A DNA stretch of 37,299 nucleotides from an uncultured Succinivibrionaceae bacterium (GTDB taxonomy: Bacteria > Pseudomonadota > Gammaproteobacteria > Enterobacterales > Succinivibrionaceae): the NCBI GenBank assembly GCA_949286015.1, contig CASEBB010000091.1, positions 1-37,299 on the forward strand, read 5' to 3'. Shown piece after piece: positions 1-6,219 of this stretch. Each line of letters starts with the position of its first letter. Position 1 is the first letter of the stretch. The position numbers and the translations under genes were made by a program. Below the pieces are notes generated by a model. That model worked only from the letters and a program-made list of their open reading frames with translations. It was not told the origin of the DNA and made no database searches.

Positions 1-84
1 TTTTTGTAGGCTAAGATGCCAATCTGCTGGCATAAAAGCCTCAGCAAGTGGCGCAGATACTGATATTTAAGCGCTTTTGCTTAA

Positions 85-540
85 CTTAATGCCTGTGGTT
101 TCTACCGTCGTCTTGCGTTTGATCGGCCTGCACCAACCTTAGTGACCAATCCCGTGATGCCTGTAACCGAGCTCGTGCATCCTACGGCTAATCGCCATCT
201 AAGTGTCGAGGAGTATCGTGTGTTACAGGGCTTTGCTCCTGATTACCAGCTGTGCGGCAGCATCTACGCTCAATACAAGCAGTTAGGAAACGCTGTTCCT
301 GTGGCTTTAGGGGCTGCGATTGCGCGTACCCTTGTAGCAGACATGCAGGGTAAGCCTCTGCCGGTGGTGCCTGCTTTTCCTTACTCCCGTTATACCCACA
401 CTAATGACGTGACGTGGTATCAGCGCTTAGCGCGTGATGTGGCTGCTGCATATCCGCAAGTGCACCATGAGGCTACAGCGCATGTAGTACCAGCTCCCGA
501 GCATGCTCTACAGCAGAGCTTTCTCTGGAATGGATTGTAG
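85..540 (+). pseudogene. C-terminal remnant of DNA (cytosine-5-)methyltransferase
   Basis: The open frame runs from just after an in-frame TAA (82-84) to TAG at 538-540, and a second in-frame stop (TGA, 61-63) lies further upstream. The translation from about position 97 matches the C-terminal part of C5 cytosine methyltransferases: RRLAFDRPAPTLVTNP resembles the conserved stretch after the target-recognition domain, followed by LSVEEYRVLQGF (motif IX region) and QYKQLGNAVPVALGAAIA (motif X, which completes the SAM pocket). Homology starts upstream of the first usable start codon (GTG 142), so the 5' part has been lost, frameshifted or degraded. Motif I, the catalytic PCQ motif IV and ENV motif VI are not in the window, so this piece cannot methylate by itself. 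The left window edge prevents deciding between a frameshifted full gene and a true fragment. Confidence 0.7.
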
Positions 541-619
541 TGGTGTATAGTAGGGGGAGACACAAGCGCTAAAACCGCATAACCATCGCGTTTTGACTGC
601 CCTTGCTCCTAACTTTTCA

Positions 620-741
620 CTCTCCTCATATTTTGGCAGCTACCAAAAAGCAGTAGAGTCACTGCGATCTGCGATCATGCATTTGTTACGTGGGGATGGC
701 GTTTAGCGTGACCAACCTTGGAGTAGTGCTTTCTCAGCACT
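620..741 (+). repeat. Intergenic repeat copy A (degenerate member of a three-copy family)
   Basis: This copy sits in the 415-bp gene-free stretch between the methyltransferase remnant and the recombinase gene. It starts with CTCTCCTCATA (620-630), identical to the left end of copy B at 5520-5530, followed by a small TTTTGG/CCAAAA hairpin. Its 25-bp core at 695-719 (GATGGCGTTTAGCGTGACC and onward) matches copy B 5584-5608 at 24 of 25 positions. The right-hand terminal inverted repeat seen in copy B is not recognisable; a small AGTGCT/AGCACT hairpin occupies 725-741. The middle has diverged. Nothing else with a clear function was seen in 541-955. Confidence 0.55.
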
Positions 742-955
742 TTCTGCTGCCTACTGCTGCGCGTAAGCTGTTCAGTGGTTGCTGCCACCTGACGCTGGGC
801 TTGAGCCTCTGGAAGTTGGGGGTAACGTGTTGAGCCTTTACTTGAGAGCGCGACAGAGAGCGACCGCTTTGCTGTTAACAAAGCTGCTGTAGTGGGTATG
901 CCCTCTACTCACGATGGGCCGAGCTTTGGGTCTTTAGTCCAAGAGGAGATGCATC

Positions 956-3421
956 ATGGCTAATAATGGTTCTCCGCAGCAAATGGCCGGTGCTAGTGCG
1001 GCGCAGCTAGCGATGCAGCAGCAGTTTCAGCAGTATATCCAGTATCAGCTGCAACTGGAGCAACAGCTTAATCCTCAAGCCCAGCCCCCTGTGCTGACCA
1101 ACGAGCGTCTCCAATTCTATTGGCAGCAGTTCCAGACTATCTGGCAGTGGCAACAATACCAAGCTGCTCAGAGTGCGGCTTTAGCCTCTCAGGGCGCTGC
1201 CTTCGCGGCGCAGGGGATGGCGCCTCCTGCTCCTTCAGTGCCAGTAGCTGCGCCGCAGCCAGTGCCGCTACACACCGCCGCGCCCTGCATGGCTGCGCCT
1301 GCTGTGAATCCTCTTGCTAATCCAGCATATGGCGGTTCCCCTGCAGTTAACCCCTTAGTGCAGCCGATAGGGGGTAGTGCCTTAGCAGCAGGCAGCGCTC
1401 CCGTACAGTCACCCCAGCCACAGCCATCTCCTCCAGCAGTTGCAGCACCTGTGGCCGCAATAGTGCGCTCGGCACCGGCGGTGTCAGCACCTGTGGTAGC
1501 GCCTCAGGTTAAGGCGTCGCGCCCTCTTGCACCAGCCACCCCAACAGCTTCTACCTCTAGAGCCCAGCAAACAGCAGTACCACAGAGACCAGTGGCCACC
1601 GCGCCTGCTACACCAGCCAAGGCTGCTGCCTCGCAGGGGGCAGGTGCAGCTACAGCGGCAGGCGTAGTAGCTAACACTGTCCTCGCTGTAAAGCCAGCTC
1701 GCCCTGTAGCAGGCAAGAGCGCGGTAGCAACAGGCAGTAACACCAAGCAACCACCAAAGGTCGCAACCGCCCCTGTCGCACCGGTGGCTACTGTAGCCAC
1801 TGCACCTGTCCCAGCTACTACTACTACTACTACTGCCAGTAAGAGCGCAGCCAGCAAAAGCGCAGTTCCTGTTAGTGACGATGAAGAAGCCAAAAAGGCC
1901 TATATCCGTGCTCATGGCGTCTACTTTCTCGATCCTGATCGCGATAGTGAGCAGCGCACTTTTGCTACCCCAGCTGAGGCCTTATCCCGTACTACCGCTG
2001 GCTTTAAGAGTGCCCGTGAGCGCTGGCTTGAAAACTTTCCACGCAATGACGGCCTCTATAAGTGGGCCAACCTCTTTATCAACTACATGCGTGACGAGAA
2101 GAACTACTCGCCACACACCATTCACGCCTATAAGGACGTTCTGACCCGCGTTATCAACTACTTAGAAGCCTCCTGTGCAGATGAGGCACAAAAGCTGGAG
2201 CTTAAGTGGGATCAGCTCTCTAAGCAGCAGTTGCGTGCTATCGGTCGCTTCCTAAACTTTAAGCCGCACGCTAAGACGGCTTTAAACCGCGCTTTAGGCG
2301 CAACAGGGGCGGGCGCTGCATCAGGAGAGCTTGAGGACAACACTATAAGTGACTCCGCTCTTACCCCTGATGGGGATAACGTCTTGGTGGACTCCGCCTC
2401 AGATGCTGCCTCTGCGTTATTGGCCGATACTGCTACTGCTATTGATCCTGTGGCCTCGGCAGAGGAGCAGCGTCAAGCCCGCTTAGAGCAATTGCTCGCT
2501 GGTGGTAATGCTGCAGCCCAAGCCTTTGCTCCAGCAAAGGACAAGGCTACAGGGGCGGGCGCTGTAAATGACGCCGCCTCGCAGGGTAAAGCCGACAAAG
2601 ACGGCTTAGAGCGCTATTCCTCTGCCACCATTGCCCACTCCATTACCATTTTGTCGGCCTTTTACTCCTTTCTTGTGCATCGCCGTCTGATGACGGCTAA
2701 CCCGATGAAAGGAGTGGTTAAAGCTCCACGCGTCAAGAACCGCTTACCAAAGGTGCTCTCAGTGGATGAGGTGGAAGACCTCGCCGCTGGCAATAACACC
2801 TACTCCTTTAAGGAAGTCCGCGATCGCGCCATGATAGAGTTCCTCTATGCCACCGGCTTGCGTGTTAGTGAGCTGATCAGCCTCAATTTGGGCGATGTGG
2901 ACTTTGATATGGAGGAGGTGCGCGTCATTGGTAAGGGCAACAAAGAGCGCATTGTGCCCGTAGGTGGGCTGGCACTGCAGTGCCTGCGGGAGTACCTCGC
3001 AATTCGTGGTACCGTCAAGCCTGTCGATAACGCCATTTTCTTAAATCGCTTTGGCCGCCGCCTCTCTGAGCGCACCGTGCAGCTTGATTTAAAGCAAAGA
3101 GCGCAAGATCAGGAAATCTCTGGCGACGTTACTCCGCACAAGCTGCGTCACGCCTTTGCTACGGCCCTCGTGAGCAATGGGGCTGACTTGCGTCTGGTGC
3201 AGGAGATGTTGGGGCACTCGCGGATAACCACCACGCAGATTTACACCCACGTGGACATTAAGCGCTTGCAGCAGGTGGTGGCTAAGGCCCATCCTCGGGC
3301 GGCGCCTGTCCAAACCGCGCAGGAAAAGGAGCAGATGTTCTCTGACCTCGACGAGAGCACGGAGATGCTGGCCTTAGCGCTGGATCCGCATGGTGATGCC
3401 TCAACTGCTGATGGCCAGTAG
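956..3421 (+). CDS. xerC: XerC/XerD-family tyrosine recombinase with long Q/A/P-rich N-terminal extension
   Basis: This is a site-specific tyrosine recombinase of the Xer type, the family that resolves chromosome dimers at dif; whether this copy does that job is inference. The catalytic set is complete: R636 (ATGLRVSEL), K660 (GKGNKER), H728 and R731 (PHKLRH), H754 (LGH) and nucleophile Y763 (QIYTH). An N-terminal SAM-like core-binding domain runs from about residue 365 to 435, and its last helices (554-590) are separated by a low-complexity insert of about 110 residues. Residues 1-355 are an extra region: Gln-rich to about 80, then Ala/Pro/Thr/Val-rich including a Thr run coded by ACT repeats. 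The total is 821 aa against roughly 300 for usual XerC/D. FLNRFGRRLS and PHKLRH favour XerC; the THV..RL.Q..HPRA end has XerD features, so the symbol is tentative. The RBS AAGAGGAGA at 941-949 supports the ATG at 956. Confidence 0.82.
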   Translation: MANNGSPQQMAGASAAQLAMQQQFQQYIQYQLQLEQQLNPQAQPPVLTNERLQFYWQQFQTIWQWQQYQAAQSAALASQGAAFAAQGMAPPAPSVPVAAPQPVPLHTAAPCMAAPAVNPLANPAYGGSPAVNPLVQPIGGSALAAGSAPVQSPQPQPSPPAVAAPVAAIVRSAPAVSAPVVAPQVKASRPLAPATPTASTSRAQQTAVPQRPVATAPATPAKAAASQGAGAATAAGVVANTVLAVKPARPVAGKSAVATGSNTKQPPKVATAPVAPVATVATAPVPATTTTTTASKSAASKSAVPVSDDEEAKKAYIRAHGVYFLDPDRDSEQRTFATPAEALSRTTAGFKSARERWLENFPRNDGLYKWANLFINYMRDEKNYSPHTIHAYKDVLTRVINYLEASCADEAQKLELKWDQLSKQQLRAIGRFLNFKPHAKTALNRALGATGAGAASGELEDNTISDSALTPDGDNVLVDSASDAASALLADTATAIDPVASAEEQRQARLEQLLAGGNAAAQAFAPAKDKATGAGAVNDAASQGKADKDGLERYSSATIAHSITILSAFYSFLVHRRLMTANPMKGVVKAPRVKNRLPKVLSVDEVEDLAAGNNTYSFKEVRDRAMIEFLYATGLRVSELISLNLGDVDFDMEEVRVIGKGNKERIVPVGGLALQCLREYLAIRGTVKPVDNAIFLNRFGRRLSERTVQLDLKQRAQDQEISGDVTPHKLRHAFATALVSNGADLRLVQEMLGHSRITTTQIYTHVDIKRLQQVVAKAHPRAAPVQTAQEKEQMFSDLDESTEMLALALDPHGDASTADGQ

Positions 3422-3664
3422 CGCTAAGAGCCTAAGCTGAAGCCAAGCCAAGGCGCTTACACCTTCCCGAGGCCACAGGGAGTCGAGCCTGCTGCACGTT
3501 TGGCGTGTGCCCTCAGCAAGGGGAGCAGCGTTTGCTGTAAGATAAAACGCAGTAGTGACTGCTTGGGGCTGCTTGTGCACCGCAGACACGTGGCCGTAAA
3601 GGTCGATGCAACCTAATCTACGCTGAGAACCGCTGCGAGCAAACCAAGTTTATGGGGGACTGAT

Positions 3665-5503
3665 ATGCTACAGCCTAATGCTCTGGCGCAACAGGGGCTG
3701 CAAAAGCTCCCGCTGGATGTTACCCGTTGGCATGATCTGGTCAGCGAAAAATACAACTATTTGTTCGTCGATAAAACAGCCAAGCTGGCAGCCTTGGTGC
3801 GCAACTATCAGGCGGTATTCATCGCTCGGCCTCGGCGTATGGGGAAGACCCTCATGTGCTCTATGTTGTACGAGCTGTTTGCCCACGGTACGGAGAGCTT
3901 TAAGGGAACAGCCGTTTACGACCTGTGGCCGGAAAATGAGTTGTTTCCTGTGATCCGTCTCTCCTTTAATACCATTGCCTGCGATGATGTCAGCTTGTTT
4001 GAGCAGTCACTCAAAGGTGCATTGGTTAATACCTTTAGTCAGGTAGGCTTTCCTGAGGTGGATAGCTTTGACCGAGGAGATGTCCTGCCTAGTTTCTTAG
4101 GTAAGTTTAACCAGATTGCAGCACAGCACGAGCTGGTGATCCTCATCGATGAGTGGGATTCTCCGCTGTCAGACAACATCAACAATGAAGACAAATTCAA
4201 TCGCGTCAAGTCGGTACTGCGGGATTTCTACGCGTGGTTGCGCGATCTGCCAAATGTGCGCTTCCTGTTGATCACTGGGATTATGCGCTACCCTGAGACC
4301 TCCATGTTCACAGGGCAGTATATCCAAGACCTGAGCATGAAGCCTTATTTTGCAGATCTGCTGGGCTATACCCAACAAGAGCTGGTGGATAAGTTTGCCC
4401 CATACATCGAGAAGGCGGCCAACATGCTGGGCATCTCTACCCAAACCCTGCTGGACAAGCTCAAGCAGTATTATGATGGCTTTTGCTTTGACTACAATGC
4501 CTCGGTAACCGTGTATTGTCCGTACTCAATTAACCAGTTTTTTGATGCAGTTGTCCCTAAGGCAGATGATGATCCTGTTGAAGATGGGCCTTATTTTGAC
4601 AGCTACTGGATGAACAGTGCCAATGCTACCGCCGCCTTGTCTTCGTTCCTGCGTGATCGTGGTCTGGGACAGGAAGAGCTCAGACAGATTTGCAACCAGC
4701 ATTTCATGATATCGTATGAGGACATCAATGGAGCCAACTTCTTTGGCTCGCTAAAGTTTAAGCACCTCTTGGTGCAGGCTGGCTATTTTTCCCTCAAAGC
4801 CGTTGTTAGTGGTACGGCACCAACTTCACGCGCATACAAATGCGGTGTTACCAACCAAGAGGTGGATCAGGCGTTCGTCCGTGTTTTGGCAGGCTATTTG
4901 GTCAACTTCGATGACAATAAGCGCGATCAGCTCATAGCTGCGGGAGAGGAGGCACAAAAGAGCCTCCTTGCCGGTGATATCGAGTGCATGTGCATCAGGC
5001 TCAATCAGATCCTGTGCAAGATCTTCCCAGAAATCCTGAAAAACGCCCCTGATAAGCTGTACCGCGCCTTTATTGCGCGGTTTCTGAGCGCCAACCTGAT
5101 CACCGTGTCAGAAGAGAATACCAACAACCTTGGGCGCTGTGATTTGGTGGCCACCACCCCTAATCACATATACGACATGGAGCTCAAGCGTCTGGATGAA
5201 GACAAAGACGCTGATCATTACACGATCACCCGTCTTAATGATGGTGAGGAGCAGCTCGTGGAAAGAGGTTATGGCAGTAACCTCACTGAGAAAAAGACGC
5301 GGCAGACAGGCGTGGTCTTGGTCATTAGCGACAAATACCGCCAGATCTGTGCGTGGCGTACTGTGACGCAAACAGAGACGGGCATCCGGCGCCAAGAGGG
5401 GATTATTCCTCCGCTGAGTGTGCTGACGCAACAACAAGTGCTGACTGGTAGGGTTAATCCACAGCCTCTGCCTCTGTCGCCAGCACAGACTACACAGCCT
5501 TGA
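3665..5503 (+). CDS. AAA-ATPase-like protein with C-terminal PD-(D/E)XK nuclease-like domain
   Basis: The 612-aa protein belongs to the widespread 'AAA-ATPase-like / PD-(D/E)XK nuclease superfamily' proteins of anaerobes (Pfam AAA-ATPase_like plus PDDEXK_9), whose cellular role is unclear. A variant P-loop RPRRMGKT lies at residues 55-62 and a Walker B strand LVILIDEWDSP at about 157-167 (D162, E163). The middle carries the family signature GYTQQEL and YYDGFCFD. The C-terminal part has GRCDLV...YDMELK, where D493 and E506-x-K508 fit the D...ExK nuclease core; this assignment is by eye. A GGGGGA Shine-Dalgarno sits just before ATG 3665. The gene is preceded by a 243-bp gap and followed 15 bp after its stop by a MITE-like repeat. 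It sits beside the recombinase and a methyltransferase remnant, suggesting an accessory region. No frameshift is seen. Confidence 0.82.
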   Translation: MLQPNALAQQGLQKLPLDVTRWHDLVSEKYNYLFVDKTAKLAALVRNYQAVFIARPRRMGKTLMCSMLYELFAHGTESFKGTAVYDLWPENELFPVIRLSFNTIACDDVSLFEQSLKGALVNTFSQVGFPEVDSFDRGDVLPSFLGKFNQIAAQHELVILIDEWDSPLSDNINNEDKFNRVKSVLRDFYAWLRDLPNVRFLLITGIMRYPETSMFTGQYIQDLSMKPYFADLLGYTQQELVDKFAPYIEKAANMLGISTQTLLDKLKQYYDGFCFDYNASVTVYCPYSINQFFDAVVPKADDDPVEDGPYFDSYWMNSANATAALSSFLRDRGLGQEELRQICNQHFMISYEDINGANFFGSLKFKHLLVQAGYFSLKAVVSGTAPTSRAYKCGVTNQEVDQAFVRVLAGYLVNFDDNKRDQLIAAGEEAQKSLLAGDIECMCIRLNQILCKIFPEILKNAPDKLYRAFIARFLSANLITVSEENTNNLGRCDLVATTPNHIYDMELKRLDEDKDADHYTITRLNDGEEQLVERGYGSNLTEKKTRQTGVVLVISDKYRQICAWRTVTQTETGIRRQEGIIPPLSVLTQQQVLTGRVNPQPLPLSPAQTTQP

Positions 5504-5518
5504 GCCCTTGATCATTGG

Positions 5519-5651
5519 GCTCTCCTCATAGTTTGGTGGTACCAAAAGCGGCATCGCCCTTTCGCTCAAGAGCTGTCCCATGTGATGGCGTTTGGCGTGA
5601 CCAACCTTGAGATAGTGTTGTAGCCGCATCCACCAAACTCTGAGGAGAGCA
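5519..5651 (+). mobile_element. MITE-like element (repeat copy B) with terminal inverted repeats and flanking direct repeat
   Basis: The left end 5519-5539 and the right end 5630-5650 are inverted repeats matching at 20 of 21 positions (GCTCTCCTCAtAGTTTGGTGG against the complement of CCACCAAACTCTGAGGAGAGC). Immediately outside, GATCATTGGG occurs at 5510-5519 and again at 5652-5661, as expected for a 9-10 bp target duplication. The roughly 132-bp interior encodes no plausible protein and shares its core (5584-5608) with copy A and its stretch 5577-5598 with copy C. These features fit a non-autonomous miniature element mobilised by a transposase elsewhere; no transposase is present in the window. 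It lies directly 3' of the ATPase gene. Confidence 0.62.
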
Positions 5652-6219
5652 GATCATTGGGGCAGCCATGGCAGCGGTTCTTTGGCTAAAAGCTAAGGAG
5701 CAGTTGCACTGATGCTTCCTTATGTGTGCCCTTAAGTTTCATGGGCTTGGAGTGGGGGGTGGGCATACCCGCGAACCTAAGAGCTGACAGCTCAACGCAG
5801 AGCGTAAGTGACTTATCCCTCAGGGTGATTAAGATGCGCCAAGCCAGCTTGTAAGCGCTCTAGCTGCCACTTACAGCACTAATCCACAGGGCATGGGCGC
5901 ACACCAAGAGCAACATAAAGCCGTGGTGGTGTTAAGTTCTTGGGAATGGCTGGTGGTGGGCCCTGTACGCTTTGTACGCTGTTGCTCACTTTATCTTCGT
6001 GAGCGCAGATAGGATTCGCACACCTCGTCCTTTTCAGAGCGGAAAAGAGCCTTTTGCTACAATGAGTAGGTGCTGCAAGGAAGAGCACGGCTGTGGCTGC
6101 TGCCAGTGCTGTTACCTCTTGTCCTGCTGTCCCAACGCCTATCCACTCTTTTCCACTCTCTGTCGCCCTTGCTCTATGGCTCGGTCTATCGACGGATGCA
6201 GTGCTCTGGTGAGGTCTTA
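5652..6219. other. Gene-free stretch between MITE-like element and uvrD
   Basis: Short open frames occur here on both strands, but none has a recognisable motif or a convincing ribosome binding site. The only interpretable signal is the probable uvrD promoter at 6052-6063. The longer in-frame reading upstream of uvrD from 6070 (Leu-rich) begins at a TTG and is treated as leader rather than protein, because family homology starts right after the ATG at 6220. Confidence 0.5.
6052..6063 (+). promoter_or_regulatory. Candidate extended -10 promoter of uvrD
   Basis: TTTTGCTACAAT contains a TG one base upstream of a -10-like TACAAT (6058-6063), the extended -10 arrangement. No good -35 is present. 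It lies about 155 bp before the uvrD ATG. The same TTTTGCTANAAT form occurs upstream of bamD and prfB in this window. Confidence 0.4.

Noticed and set aside
1484..1915. Reverse-strand frames opposite the recombinase N-terminus (Ser/Cys/Arg-rich)
   Set aside because: They are shadows created by the GC-rich low-complexity coding strand of the recombinase gene.
5108..5629. Reverse-strand frame sharing HY.KVGHAKRH with a frame at 675-881
   Set aside because: The shared peptide comes from the nucleotide repeat (copies A and B). The copy A frame hits a stop soon after, and copy C does not keep the peptide, so coding conservation is not supported.
6070..6219. 50-residue N-terminal extension of UvrD from TTG 6070
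   Set aside because: It is Leu-rich without family homology, contains the candidate promoter upstream, and a Shine-Dalgarno supports ATG 6220.
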